A DNA stretch of 64,000 nt from SMWD01 sp002729875 (GCA_036010905.1 DASCMH010000019.1:1-64000), one strand, 5' to 3'; positions 43,542 to 54,133 are shown, counted from the stretch's first letter. Numbers and translations are program-made. The notes: generated by a model not told the origin, from the letters alone.

Positions 43542-45458
43542 TTACACCTTGCGCACACGCCGATCAGCAAACGAAATCTGCGGATACCATATTTTCTCAG
43601 TTTGATGACCGCGCTGATCGATTTGCATCACAATCGCATCTATCAGATATGGACGCCCTTCACGAGTTGCCGCCCGGGCACGCTTTAGTGCCTTGCGAAA
43701 TTGATCCGGTGTCTCGGCCATTTCCCCGGCAATACCAAAACTTTTTGCCAGCCCGGTAAAATCCACATTCGGATCACCAAGATACCCGCTGATATCACGC
43801 CACTGGTCACGCGTATCCTTGCGCCTATAAAGCGGTGACCGACCCAGGATCCGGTTACGCTCGTTATCATAGCTGCGGTTGTTAAACACGACAATGATGA
43901 TTGGAATATCGTATCGTGATGCACTCCAGAGTGCCTCAACCTCACCGAACAACATCGCACCATCACCGACCAGGCAAGTTACCTGTCGATCAGGCTCAGC
44001 AATCTTGACGCCCTGCGCGGCAGCAATTGACCAACCAAGCGCAAAACCGGTTGTCTGACCAATGACCGTTTTCTTCCCCCGATCAAAATCCATCCAATAA
44101 AATGGGGTTCGATAATCAAGCTCGGGTACGATGATCGCATCATCATCGAGATTAAGGTCAAGTTCGGCCGACATTCGCTCCCAGGACATGGGACTCGCGT
44201 CCCAATGCTTGCGAGCCTTTTCCTTCCGCGCCACTTCAGCCCTGGCCTGCAGATCACGCCAGGCCTCCAGCCGCGGTGTGCTGATTTTTTTCAGCCGCTC
44301 GGCGCTGGCCATGGCTTTGATCGCATCAGTCAGGTCAACAATCGTTTCTTTGATGCCGCCGGCAATTGCGATATCCGTTGGATACGTTGTACCAATATTC
44401 TGATATTCAACGCGCGCTTCAATAATGGTCGCTTTGCGTGGCGGCGGTGAGGTAAAAATACCGGGCCCCGGCATCTGAACACCAAGACTCATGAAAACAT
44501 CGGTACCTGCAAGTGATTTGGACACGCCGAGCCCGTGAAAACCGGCCCAGAGCGGATGGCGCCAGGGAAAATCTCCGAACACACTATAGCCCTGAGCAAT
44601 AGGGATACCAAGCAGTTCGGCTAATTCGACAAGCTCGTCCTGTGCCCCGGCCCGAGTCACTTCCGAGCCAACCGTAATCGTCGGTTGCCTGGCATCAAGC
44701 AATGCCCTGGCTGTCTGTTCAACAAGAGCCGGTTTCGGTCGCATCTCGGCTGCGATCGAGAAGCGTCGCTGCGGGTACACTGTATTATTCCTGGTAACAG
44801 GATCAGCAAGGACATTCAACGGAATACGAACATGCACAGGCCCACCCGGCGGTGTGATGGCAAGCTTGTAAGCACGTTGAGCAATTTCGCCCATGTGCTC
44901 AGCATCTTCCACTTTCCAAAGCCACTTGGTGAACTGAGCCATCGGCCCGACCCAGTCTTCCATTTGCTGAAACATATCTCGAAACGGAATTTCTGTACTT
45001 GGCCCATCGGAATACACCAGCAACGATGAATCATCCTTATACGCGTTGTACAGCATGTTCATCGTACTCGGAATCGCAACGCCTGGCACAAAGACGACAG
45101 CCGGTGTACCGCTCGCCAGTTCATAGCCGTGCGCCATCGCGGTTGCCTGCGACTCAACCACCGACATAACCCATTCGACACCCTCTTTTTTGCTCAACGC
45201 ATCGAAAAATGGCGACATGCCGGTACCGGTGGTTCCAAAGACATAGCGCACATCGGCGGCGATGAATGTTTCTACGAGAATATCGGCGCCGTTTCCCTCA
45301 ACTTTGATACCGTTGCGGGGCAACCCATCAGGCTCTTCGGCTGTAGATGCGAGCACTGAATTGACGGCTGCGGTACTGAGCCCGAGCGCCGTTAGCCCGA
45401 CACCAAACTCCCGGCGTGAAATTTCATTATCCAGAAGCTTTTTTAGCAAGTCTCTCAT
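43542..45458 (-). CDS. Tat-exported ThDP-dependent enzyme, acetolactate synthase/benzoylformate decarboxylase family
   Basis: This 638-residue protein has a textbook twin-arginine leader (ISRREFGVGLTALGLSTAAV, residues 13-32). The ThDP-enzyme body follows: AADVRYVFGTTGTGMSPFFD, the ThDP Glu region VVESQATAMAHGYELASGTP, and near the end the ThDP motif CLVGDGAMLFGEVEALWSAS running to IIVVFNNRSYDNERNR. Such enzymes are normally cytoplasmic; Tat would export it already folded with ThDP. Its substrate is unknown. It lies 90 bases behind a TonB receptor gene on the same strand, so the two may handle one imported compound. GGAG precedes the ATG. Confidence 0.85.
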   Translation of the reverse strand: MRDLLKKLLDNEISRREFGVGLTALGLSTAAVNSVLASTAEEPDGLPRNGIKVEGNGADILVETFIAADVRYVFGTTGTGMSPFFDALSKKEGVEWVMSVVESQATAMAHGYELASGTPAVVFVPGVAIPSTMNMLYNAYKDDSSLLVYSDGPSTEIPFRDMFQQMEDWVGPMAQFTKWLWKVEDAEHMGEIAQRAYKLAITPPGGPVHVRIPLNVLADPVTRNNTVYPQRRFSIAAEMRPKPALVEQTARALLDARQPTITVGSEVTRAGAQDELVELAELLGIPIAQGYSVFGDFPWRHPLWAGFHGLGVSKSLAGTDVFMSLGVQMPGPGIFTSPPPRKATIIEARVEYQNIGTTYPTDIAIAGGIKETIVDLTDAIKAMASAERLKKISTPRLEAWRDLQARAEVARKEKARKHWDASPMSWERMSAELDLNLDDDAIIVPELDYRTPFYWMDFDRGKKTVIGQTTGFALGWSIAAAQGVKIAEPDRQVTCLVGDGAMLFGEVEALWSASRYDIPIIIVVFNNRSYDNERNRILGRSPLYRRKDTRDQWRDISGYLGDPNVDFTGLAKSFGIAGEMAETPDQFRKALKRARAATREGRPYLIDAIVMQIDQRGHQTEKIWYPQISFADRRVRKV

Positions 45459-45548
45459 ACTGACTCCAACTAGCTAGTCTGCCCAGAAGCTATTCTCAGC
45501 TGCAGGTCGATCCTTGAGGCATGTCAATGTCTGTGCCTGATTAAAGAC

Positions 45549-48500
45549 TCAACCGCCACCGAAGCCATAAGAAATCCGCGCGCCAATGCTGCGCGGATCA
45601 TGCAGGAACGCCGTATTAAACAGCGGCATATCGACCATTACAGCTGACCTCGGCCTGGGCGGATCCCCCGCAACATCGAGACCGCTACCCAGTATGAAGC
45701 AACAACCGAGTCCCGGACCACCACCAACAGAACGAACTACGTCATTGTCCAGCAGGTTATTGACATAAAACAATACTTCCCAACGTTCGCTCTCGACACC
45801 GGCACGTAAATTGAATTCCAGGAAGGAATCTGTCCACAGATTATTGGTGATACCAACAAAACGTTTACTCTGCCAAAACACATCAGTTTCAATATACGTG
45901 CTAACCGAATCAGTCAACGGAAACATGTACTGCACGAAACCATTCACGGAATTCTCAGCCGAATTCTCCAGTTTTTTTCCGGTATAGCTGATAGAGCACA
46001 ACTCCCCATCAGGTGTGCAGTTACGAGCGTGAGCGGCTGTAGTTGGACTCGTCGAGGAAATCACGAAGTCCGTATATTCACGTTTAGGTAACCAGGTCCA
46101 GCCCAGGTTCAGGCTCCAGTTGCCACCGAAAAACTCAGCGACCGGGTTCCAGCCAATACTGATTTCCGAACCCCAGACCTCGGCTGACCCGGCATTCTCA
46201 ATCTTGGAAATCAGTCGACCGTCATTCCCCAATGCCGATGTCAGCGCCTGTTTATCGGTAAAGTCCTGAAAGAAGACCGACCCGTTTACCACAAGTGTAT
46301 TCTCGAGCCAACTTGTGTTACCACCGAGTTCCCAGACCACCATCTTCTCGGCTTCAAACTCGGCCAATTCCCGGTTCAGACCGGACGAACCGACGGTCAG
46401 CAAGCTGAAACCACCCGGCTTGCGGGCACGGGACCAGGCTGCATAGAACAGCATATCGTCACCTGCCGCCCACTCAAGGCGAACCTTGGGGGAAAACCAG
46501 TCGTCCGTGTCCGAAAGACTGTCAACACACCACGGATTGAATGTATCGTTGGTATGACCGGGAACGCCGGGAGTCAGCACTGCGTTGCCGTTCGCATCCA
46601 GAACCGGCACCACGCCACCATCTTGCCAGACGGGCGTTCCATCCGCCTCTCGCTCAATCTGGAACGGCCCCGCGTCGATTGAGTGCTGAACAGCGGCGGC
46701 ATCTTGCTGCCAACACAAATCCGGGATCGTGTCCAGTAACGCCTGATCGGGGAAAAATGCATTCAGGTCCGTGCCGTCCGGTGCCTCGTCGGTCCACGGA
46801 AAATAGGAATCGGAGAACCAGTTACCGTCAGCTTGCCACGCATCAAACGACTCACACGGACGGAAAAAGATACCACACGGATTCAACCCGCCCGGACCAC
46901 CACTGGCACCCGGATCAAGGAAAATCGGGCCTTCTACGTCAACCTTTTCATGGTTATACCTGCCCTCAAAAGCGAGCGTCCAGTTCTCAATAAATTCAAA
47001 ATCCAGACCACCGTAGATTGACCAGTGTTCTGTATCACGATCGGCCGGACTCTTTTTTAGTTTGCGAAATTCAGCGCCTGCCTCCTGATATGGCGCGGAC
47101 GGTGTTTCGGTATAACCGGTACAAGCATTCTCGATATCAAAAAGCACCCCGCTAACGCTGTTCCAGAAGCAATGTGATCCCGAAGCCTGAGCTGTGATGG
47201 AGTTTGAACGATTATCGACCCATTCACGCCAATACAGCGCACCGAGCGTAGCGTTTAAAGGCCCATCCAGGCTCGTCGTCATGTAGATATCCTGACTGAA
47301 TTGCTGTGTCTTTTTCTTGTTGTTGAACGCAAATGAATTCACATTACCGTCTAAATAATTACCGGCATCAGGGGACAAGAATGCAAATGAATTTGTATCC
47401 TGTTGCTCTATATTGCGATCATGAGTCAAACCCGTCAGTGATTTAAGCGTCCAACTCTCTGCCTCGTAGGCGGCGACAAAAGACAGGCGATACATTTTGC
47501 GGTCAAATCCCTGGTAATCGCGACCGGGCGTCACCGGAAATGGTGCCTGGGTCACGGCAAGCAAATCCCCGTCGGGTACCCGGCCTACTCTTACCGGTGT
47601 ACGCTCTTCACAGTACGGCCCGCCCGCCGCCGGAATTACAAAGGCAGGGGAATTCGGATCGAGCGAACCCGGACCAAAATTCGGATTAAGGCCTGCGGCA
47701 ATGTTCTCGAAATAGGACGGATCCATAAGACGCAGAGCACGATTGAGGTAATTCTGATTATTTGCATAGCCCGGAATATTAGCCGGATTTGTCGCCACAA
47801 AATCTACAAAATCCGGAAAACATTCCGCGACACCGGCATCGAACGCCCCCTGAGGGATATCCAGTTCAGTATTAAACTTCAGAAACGCCTGGGCACTTGG
47901 CTGGCTATCATCATCAGTATATTCAGCACGGAATTTTAACGACAGGTTGTCGCCGATCTCCGAGTTCAGCGTCAGTGCAACACCATATCCTTCACCACCA
48001 CCGATGCGTTCACCGGTAATCTGGTTTCGGTAAGAACCTTCATCGTCCCACCACGCACCATTGAGCCTGAAGCCCAATGCATCGCCGAAAATCGGGGCAC
48101 TAACGCCTGCAATCGCTTCATACTGGCGAGCGCCCCCTGAATTATCGGTTTTACTCACATCGAGTTTAAAATCTGCTTCAAATTCTTTCGCGGCATTTTT
48201 TGTGATGTACTGGATTGCACCATTAAATGCACTGCGCCCATAAAGCGCCATCTGCGGTCCTAGCACCACTTCGATACGCTGAATATCAACCAAGCGCGTA
48301 TTCAGCAATAATGAGCCACCGGAACTGACGATTGCCTCACTGGAAACATCAATACCATCGACCAACAGCGCAGCATTCTGTCGTCCGCGCGTCGGCGATA
48401 ACCCCCGCACGGAAATACGTGTGTCACTCTGCGCAAACGATTCATCAAACTGGAGGCTGGTTGAGAATTGTGCGATATCGGCTATGTCCTTAATGCCTTT

Positions 48501-48683
48501 ACGCTCAATTTCTGCCGCACTCATGGCGGACACGGCCATCGGAACATCCTGCAGGTTCTCACCCTTTTTCCGAACGGTTACAACGATTTCCTCGATCTGT
48601 GACCATGCCGCCAATGACCAGCCCATCGCGAGAAAAAAACCCAGACTGCCGGACAACCATCGCTGCATCCATAACCAACCCAT
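45549..48683 (-). CDS. TonB-dependent outer-membrane receptor
   Basis: This 1044-residue protein has a signal peptide ending near AAWSQ, a TonB box at 31-37 (EEIVVTV), and a plug domain: LQDVPMAVSAMSAAEIERKG, then RISVRGLSPTRGRQNAALLV and the classical LGPQMALYGRSAFNGAIQYI. Then comes a long barrel rich in aromatic strands with large loops. The length exceeds siderophore receptors (about 700-800) and fits the large receptors for organic substrates in gammaproteobacteria. Ligand unknown. The ATG has GGGGG at good distance. The Tat-exported ThDP enzyme follows 90 bases on. Confidence 0.93.
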   Translation of the reverse strand: MGWLWMQRWLSGSLGFFLAMGWSLAAWSQIEEIVVTVRKKGENLQDVPMAVSAMSAAEIERKGIKDIADIAQFSTSLQFDESFAQSDTRISVRGLSPTRGRQNAALLVDGIDVSSEAIVSSGGSLLLNTRLVDIQRIEVVLGPQMALYGRSAFNGAIQYITKNAAKEFEADFKLDVSKTDNSGGARQYEAIAGVSAPIFGDALGFRLNGAWWDDEGSYRNQITGERIGGGEGYGVALTLNSEIGDNLSLKFRAEYTDDDSQPSAQAFLKFNTELDIPQGAFDAGVAECFPDFVDFVATNPANIPGYANNQNYLNRALRLMDPSYFENIAAGLNPNFGPGSLDPNSPAFVIPAAGGPYCEERTPVRVGRVPDGDLLAVTQAPFPVTPGRDYQGFDRKMYRLSFVAAYEAESWTLKSLTGLTHDRNIEQQDTNSFAFLSPDAGNYLDGNVNSFAFNNKKKTQQFSQDIYMTTSLDGPLNATLGALYWREWVDNRSNSITAQASGSHCFWNSVSGVLFDIENACTGYTETPSAPYQEAGAEFRKLKKSPADRDTEHWSIYGGLDFEFIENWTLAFEGRYNHEKVDVEGPIFLDPGASGGPGGLNPCGIFFRPCESFDAWQADGNWFSDSYFPWTDEAPDGTDLNAFFPDQALLDTIPDLCWQQDAAAVQHSIDAGPFQIEREADGTPVWQDGGVVPVLDANGNAVLTPGVPGHTNDTFNPWCVDSLSDTDDWFSPKVRLEWAAGDDMLFYAAWSRARKPGGFSLLTVGSSGLNRELAEFEAEKMVVWELGGNTSWLENTLVVNGSVFFQDFTDKQALTSALGNDGRLISKIENAGSAEVWGSEISIGWNPVAEFFGGNWSLNLGWTWLPKREYTDFVISSTSPTTAAHARNCTPDGELCSISYTGKKLENSAENSVNGFVQYMFPLTDSVSTYIETDVFWQSKRFVGITNNLWTDSFLEFNLRAGVESERWEVLFYVNNLLDNDVVRSVGGGPGLGCCFILGSGLDVAGDPPRPRSAVMVDMPLFNTAFLHDPRSIGARISYGFGGG

Positions 48684-48874
48684 AAGGTACCCCCTTTACT
48701 ACCCTGCATTTACTGCTTGACTCATAATCTGAGAGCATAGCATTGATCACGCTGAATCCAAGCATCGGACACGGCAAACAGTCAGCATAACTCGCAATAT
48801 TTTAATAATTTGTGCGATGTAGCCAGAACCGGCTATCGAACTAATTAAATCCTCTCAGGCATGGACAGCGCTGA

Positions 48875-50140
48875 TCAAGGCAACGCCAATGCCACCGCAG
48901 CCGTCAATTGTCGCAGATCTTGCGGCTCTATAATGTATGGCGGCATCAGGTAGACAAGATTATTAAACGGTCGCAACCATACACCTGCAGCAACAAAGCG
49001 TTGCTGAACTTTGCTGACATCAATCGGGTGGTTGCACTCAACTACTCCGATAGCACCCAGCACACGCACATCCCGGACACTCGGATGGTCGGTATAGCCC
49101 GCCAGTTCATTATTGAGTTGACTCTCGATAGAGGCAATACGCTGTTGCCATGAACTCAGCTGCAACAGACGGATGCTTTCGCCGGCTACCGCCGCTGCCA
49201 ACGGGTTAGCCATGAAGGTTGGCCCGTGAGCAAGCACACCATCATCCGCTGACACCCCGCGAGCAACTCGCTCGGTCGTTAATGTCGCAGCTAATGTCAT
49301 GTAGCCACCCGTCAACGCTTTACCAAGACAGAGGATGTCAGGAACAATGCCGGCATGTTCACAGGCAAACATCCGGCCGGTACGGCCAAAACCTGTGGCG
49401 ATCTCATCAGCTATCAGCAGGATATCGTAACGCGCACATAGTGCAGCAATTTCGTGCAGATAGTCGGCCGAGTAAAACCACATACCACCAGCACCCTGCA
49501 CGATTGGTTCAAGTATCAAGGCGGCGATCTCATCATGATTTTGCCGCATCTGCTTTTCAACTGCTTCAATCTCCGCTTCAGCAACACATTCACCAAAGCG
49601 GGTCGCCGGACGATCCAGGAATAAATGCCTGGTCAATAGCGGGGCAAACTTCTCATGCATGCCGTTAACCGGGTCGCAAACGGCCATCGCACCGAATGTA
49701 TCGCCGTGGTAACCGCCACGTATCGTCATAAGCCTGTTTGCCGTCGGCCTGCCCTGGGCAGCGTGGAACTGCAGCGCCATTTTAATTGCAACTTCCACGG
49801 CTACGGATCCGGAATCAGCAAAGAAAACCTGCTGTAGCGGTGGTGGGGTCATCTCGATCAATGCCTTCGCCAGTTGCACCGCCGGTTCATGCGTCAGGCC
49901 GCCAAACATGACATGTGCCATCCTGCCCAACTGCTCTTGGACAGCGCGATTCAACTGCGGATGGTTATAGCCGTGTATGGCACACCACCATGAGGCCATA
50001 CCATCGATCAATTCTTGCCCGCCCTGCAGACGAATCCTGACACCGGCAGCCGACTCGACCACAAAGTTTTCCAGCGGATCAGTTATCGACGTATATGGAT
50101 GCCAGATATGTGCGCGGTCAAATTCAATCAGCTCACTCAC
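48875..50140 (-). CDS. bioA: Adenosylmethionine-8-amino-7-oxononanoate aminotransferase
   Basis: This 421-residue class III aminotransferase has HIWHPYTSITDP at the start (a BioA hallmark), WWCAIHGYNHPQLNRAVQEQ, the PLP-site DEIATGFGRTGRMFACEHAG and the PLP lysine region CLGKALTGGYMTLAAT. It makes 7,8-diaminononanoate for biotin synthesis. Its ATG overlaps the bioD stop (ATGA). The order bioF-bioD-bioA is continuous; bioB, bioC and bioH are not in the window. Confidence 0.95.
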   Translation of the reverse strand: MSELIEFDRAHIWHPYTSITDPLENFVVESAAGVRIRLQGGQELIDGMASWWCAIHGYNHPQLNRAVQEQLGRMAHVMFGGLTHEPAVQLAKALIEMTPPPLQQVFFADSGSVAVEVAIKMALQFHAAQGRPTANRLMTIRGGYHGDTFGAMAVCDPVNGMHEKFAPLLTRHLFLDRPATRFGECVAEAEIEAVEKQMRQNHDEIAALILEPIVQGAGGMWFYSADYLHEIAALCARYDILLIADEIATGFGRTGRMFACEHAGIVPDILCLGKALTGGYMTLAATLTTERVARGVSADDGVLAHGPTFMANPLAAAVAGESIRLLQLSSWQQRIASIESQLNNELAGYTDHPSVRDVRVLGAIGVVECNHPIDVSKVQQRFVAAGVWLRPFNNLVYLMPPYIIEPQDLRQLTAAVALALP

Positions 50141-50874
50141 TTACCAACCCTTGTCAACAAATCAAACTGTAGATACTTCGCAGCCTGGTCCGCGGTTGCC
50201 GTCATGCCAAGGTATGGCACTACGCCAAGTGCGGGCAAGGACAATAAAGCTTGCAATGACTGCAGGTTGCCCGCCAAAGCCGCCATCTCGGGCTCTATAC
50301 AATTGGCCACCCAACCCGCAATAGGCAGTCCCGCAGCACGCACTGCCTGCACGGTCAATAACGTGTGATTCAGACAACCAAGTTGCATGCCAACAACAAT
50401 AATGACCGGGAAACCAAGTCCGACGCAAAAATCAGCCATTGTTTCGGTCTGGTTTAACGGCACCAACCAACCACCGGCGCCTTCAACAATTACGAACTGT
50501 GCCTGACTGTCTGCAGTCACTCGCCGGCAATGCTGCACAAGTTTACCGGCACTAATGAGAACACCGCTGTCCGCCGCCGCAATATGTGGTGCTATCGGTG
50601 GCTGCAGAGCAATGGGATTTACCTGGTTATAGTCGATGGCGATTGATGCCGCCGATTGCAGCGCGAGGGCATCTGCGTTGATTAAAGTCGCACCGCAAGC
50701 TGTTTCCGCCGTGCAACAACCGGCTGCAACCGGCTTGATACCGACCGTAGCCAGGCCTTGCCGGTTTGCAGCAACCAGCAAACCGGCTGCTACCAGGGTC
50801 TTGCCAACCCCTGTGTCGGTACCAGTTATGAAATAACCGTTCAATCGACCCTCCGCCGGTTGCAGCTTTGTCAT
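50137..50874 (-). CDS. bioD: Dethiobiotin synthetase
   Basis: Started at the ATG at 50874 (MTKLQPAEGRLNGYFITGTD) the protein has 245 residues. The ATG seen in TAATG just upstream is out of frame and closes after two codons. The P-loop GTDTGVGKTLVAAGLL and VEGAGGWLVPLNQTETMADF are the family signatures. It closes the ureido ring of dethiobiotin with ATP and CO2. Four bases separate it from bioF. Confidence 0.95.
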   Translation of the reverse strand: MTKLQPAEGRLNGYFITGTDTGVGKTLVAAGLLVAANRQGLATVGIKPVAAGCCTAETACGATLINADALALQSAASIAIDYNQVNPIALQPPIAPHIAAADSGVLISAGKLVQHCRRVTADSQAQFVIVEGAGGWLVPLNQTETMADFCVGLGFPVIIVVGMQLGCLNHTLLTVQAVRAAGLPIAGWVANCIEPEMAALAGNLQSLQALLSLPALGVVPYLGMTATADQAAKYLQFDLLTRVGK

Positions 50875-50878
50875 CGCA

Positions 50879-52069
50879 TTATCCTGTAATGTTCGCACTA
50901 CTTGCGAGCACTTCACCAAGCGCTGTCACCAGTCGATCTATATCTTCGTGCGTATGCTCCGCCGTCAACGTAATCCGCAACCGTGAAGTTCCCAGGGGAA
51001 CGGTCGGCGGGCGGATTGCCGTAATCATGAAACCGCGTGCTGCCAAAGCCTGGCTCGCTGCCAGCACAGCCACTGCATCACCAACTACGACCGGCTGAAT
51101 TGGGGTATCCGATGGCAGCACGGTAATGTCGAGTTCGCCCGCACGGCGGCGAAAGCGACTGATAAGTTCGGCGAGTTTCTCACGCCGCCAATGCTCACTG
51201 GCCACAATCTCTAGGCTTTTCAGAGTGGCCTCAGCCAGGGCTGCCGGCAGTGCGGTGGTATAAATGTAGTTACGTGCGCGCTGAATCAGGAATTCAATCA
51301 GGCTGTCATCACCGCAGACAAATGCCCCGGAGGTGCCGACAGCTTTGCCCAGGGTCGCCATCAGCACCGGAACCTGCCGGGTATCGTAGCGGGCAGGATC
51401 GACGGATCCGACACCGCATTTGCCAATAACCCCAAACCCGTGTGCATCGTCAATCATGAGCCATGCATCTCGCTGGCCGGCGACACGCACGAGCGCTTCC
51501 AGCGGACAACGATCACCGTCCATGCTGAAAACACCGTCACTGATAACCAGCTGTCGTCCCCCGTCGGCTATAACGTCGGCGAGCCGGTTATCGAGATCAT
51601 CGACGCAAGCATGTTCATACCACTCAAATCTCGCCCTGCTGATCCAGCCACCATCCAGCAATGAGGCATGATTCAATCGATCTTCCAATACACAATCGTG
51701 CTTGCCGACCAATGCATTGATAACTCCAAGATTTGCCGCATAGCCACTGGAGAAGAACAAGGCCCGCGGTCGCCCGGTTATATCCGCCAGCCTGTCTTCC
51801 AGTTCATGGTGTGCGGCCGTATGGCCACACACCAGGTGCGAAGCACCGGCGCCGACACCCCAACGATCAACCCCAGCCTTGAACGAGGCACGGATTCGCG
51901 GATCGTTGGCAAGACCGAGATAATCATTACTGCAGAAATTCAGCAGGCGACGCCCGTCGACGAGCAGTTCCCTGCCCTGCGGACTCTCGACTACCTTGCG
52001 CCGCCGATACATCGAACGTTGCTCGAGCTTGTCAAGGCGCACCTGAATATCAGCGAAAGATCTGCTCAT
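50879..52069 (-). CDS. bioF: 8-amino-7-oxononanoate synthase
   Basis: This 396-residue alpha-oxoamine synthase has NFCSNDYLGLANDP, SHLVCGHTAAHHELEDRLAD, DDAHGFGVIG and the PLP lysine in ATLGKAVGTSGAFVCG. It condenses pimeloyl thioester with alanine. First gene of bioF-bioD-bioA here, divergent from the metallo-beta-lactamase-fold gene across about 108 bases. Confidence 0.94.
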   Translation of the reverse strand: MSRSFADIQVRLDKLEQRSMYRRRKVVESPQGRELLVDGRRLLNFCSNDYLGLANDPRIRASFKAGVDRWGVGAGASHLVCGHTAAHHELEDRLADITGRPRALFFSSGYAANLGVINALVGKHDCVLEDRLNHASLLDGGWISRARFEWYEHACVDDLDNRLADVIADGGRQLVISDGVFSMDGDRCPLEALVRVAGQRDAWLMIDDAHGFGVIGKCGVGSVDPARYDTRQVPVLMATLGKAVGTSGAFVCGDDSLIEFLIQRARNYIYTTALPAALAEATLKSLEIVASEHWRREKLAELISRFRRRAGELDITVLPSDTPIQPVVVGDAVAVLAASQALAARGFMITAIRPPTVPLGTSRLRITLTAEHTHEDIDRLVTALGEVLASSANITG

Positions 52070-52177
52070 GTTCTAGTTAATAATTCCTGTGACGACCGAC
52101 GGGTGATCGCTGCTTAGTGTAACCCGGCTGCCGGCCAAATTTCGGCTATCCTGACTCCTGGTGCTGGAGAACCCTGA

Positions 52178-53032
52178 ATGCAACGCTGGCAAATTGGTGA
52201 TGTAAACATCACGCGCATCATTGAGACGGAAGATACCTCAATGGCGGCCGAGATCATGTTGCCGGAGGCGACACCCGCTAATGTTCTGCCAATCGAGTGG
52301 CTGAAACCTCATTTTATTGATGCGGACGGCAACCTGATAGCGAGCATTTTCTCTCTGCTGATAGAGAGCCAGGGCAAAAAAATTGTTGTCGATACCTGCC
52401 TGGGTAACGACAAGCAACGCACGGTACCGGAGTGGCATGAACGCCAGGGCGCATTCCTCGACGAAATCGCCCATGCCGGATTCCCACGCGAAGCGGTGGA
52501 TATCGTCGCGTGCACCCACCTGCACCCCGATCATGTCGGCTGGAATACGATGCTGATCGACGGCGAATGGCGCCCGACGTTTCCGGGTGCACGCTACCTG
52601 TTCAGTTCACTCGACTGGGACTGGCTCGATCAACAACCGGTGACACCGTTGGGCGATTACTGTGGCGACTCGGTCAGACCAGTTTTTGCCGCCGACCAGG
52701 CCGACCTGATCGTTCCCGATCACCAGATCACTGAGGAGGTCTGGCTTGAATCAACACCGGGCCATTCACCCGGTCATGTCAGCGTCAGAATATCATCGCA
52801 AAATCAGCATGCCATCATAACCGGCGACCTGATCCATCACCCGTGCCAGATGGCTCGCCCCCGCTGGTGCAGCACGTTTGATTTCGACCGTCAGCAGGCC
52901 CTGCAGACCCGCGAGTATTTCCTGCAAAAATTCTGCGGCGAACCGGTACTGGTGATCGGCAGTCATTTCTCCACACCGACTGCCGGTCACATAGTGGCCG
53001 ATGGTGATGCTTATCGATTTGATACAGAGTAG
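52178..53032 (+). CDS. Metallo-beta-lactamase-fold hydrolase
   Basis: This 284-residue protein has the metal motif THLHPDHVGWN (HxHxDH), further metal ligands in STPGHSPGHVSVRIS and ITGDLIHHPCQM (Asp), and the closing His in VIGSHFSTPTAGHIV. It resembles the quorum-lactonase/organic-ester branch of the MBL fold (two zinc ions). Cytoplasmic, no signal peptide. The monooxygenase-like gene follows 76 bases on, but a shared substrate is only a guess. Confidence 0.82.
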   Translation: MQRWQIGDVNITRIIETEDTSMAAEIMLPEATPANVLPIEWLKPHFIDADGNLIASIFSLLIESQGKKIVVDTCLGNDKQRTVPEWHERQGAFLDEIAHAGFPREAVDIVACTHLHPDHVGWNTMLIDGEWRPTFPGARYLFSSLDWDWLDQQPVTPLGDYCGDSVRPVFAADQADLIVPDHQITEEVWLESTPGHSPGHVSVRISSQNQHAIITGDLIHHPCQMARPRWCSTFDFDRQQALQTREYFLQKFCGEPVLVIGSHFSTPTAGHIVADGDAYRFDTE

Positions 53033-53108
53033 AACCACGATTGGTCAGATGTAAATATTGACACGTTAGTTACTTTTTAAACACCACTGAAAATAAGAAG
53101 GTATTGCC

Positions 53109-54119
53109 ATGGACCTCGATATCATTCTCGAAGCCGATCTGACACCGGAGCAAATACTGGAACTAAGCCTGCTCGCAGAAGAATATGGATTTCGCGGTAT
53201 CTGGGCCCAGAATTATGCTCGTGCCCGTGACGCTTTCATGACGATGGTGCCGGCGGCACAGGCAACGAGAAAGATCAGGATAGGCATTGTCATTGTCAGT
53301 CCCTATGAAATGCATCCGACCAAGATCGCCAATGCAGTTCTTACCCTCAATGAATATTCCGCTGGCCGCGCGATGGTCGTAGTGGGCGCCGGCGGAGAAT
53401 GGCCGATGGTTATTAACGTTGACTACGGAAAGCGCATCACCGGCACCCGTGAAGCCCTTGAGATTATCAAAGGCTCGATCGGCGATGATACGCTGAACTA
53501 CGAGGGTGAGGTTTATCATGCGAGGGGCTTTGTCTCATCCTGGCATCAGGATACGCCACCCCTCATCTATGACGGTGCAAGCGGACCGCAAATGATTAAA
53601 ATGGCCGCCGGTGTTGCAGACGGCATCATGATGAGTGACGTACAACCGGAAATGATGGGCGAACGCATGCGACTGATTCGCGACTCACTTGCCGAGAATG
53701 ACCGGACAACCGACGATTTTCTCGTCAGTAACTTCATTGCCTGGCATGTTAAAAAGGATAAAGAAGTCTCTCTCGAAGAATCACGACGGGAATTAATTAT
53801 CCGCGGCTGGCTTGAACGCGACTGGCTCGAGCCTTATGTTAACCCGAAAGAAGTCGATGCTATTCTCGCCAACAAATGGCCATTTTTAAAAGCATTCCGT
53901 GAAAGACACGGCAATATCGAGGGCGTAGCTCAACATGTCGTCGATGCACTCACTGAAGGCCTAAGCCTGGCAGGCGATGAATCGGACATAGACAGGCACG
54001 TGGAACGCTTGCATACATTCTCCGAACTCGGATTTACAGAAATTGCACTCAGAATACATGACGATCCGGCTGATTCGATTCGTATGATCGGTGAAAAGGT
54101 GCTGCCGGCTTTGCCTTGA
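53109..54119 (+). CDS. LLM-class (luciferase-like) flavin-dependent oxidoreductase
   Basis: This 336-residue TIM-barrel protein of the F420/FMN LLM family has EYGFRGIWAQNYARARDAFM, IGIVIVSPYEMHPTKIANAV, then LNEYSAGRAMVVVGAGGEWP and LIYDGASGPQMIKMAAGVAD. Family members oxidise or reduce diverse compounds with reduced flavin or F420. AAGAAGGT precedes the ATG. The substrate is not readable from sequence. Confidence 0.85.
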   Translation: MDLDIILEADLTPEQILELSLLAEEYGFRGIWAQNYARARDAFMTMVPAAQATRKIRIGIVIVSPYEMHPTKIANAVLTLNEYSAGRAMVVVGAGGEWPMVINVDYGKRITGTREALEIIKGSIGDDTLNYEGEVYHARGFVSSWHQDTPPLIYDGASGPQMIKMAAGVADGIMMSDVQPEMMGERMRLIRDSLAENDRTTDDFLVSNFIAWHVKKDKEVSLEESRRELIIRGWLERDWLEPYVNPKEVDAILANKWPFLKAFRERHGNIEGVAQHVVDALTEGLSLAGDESDIDRHVERLHTFSELGFTEIALRIHDDPADSIRMIGEKVLPALP

Positions 54120-54133
54120 GCTAAAATCGTTTG

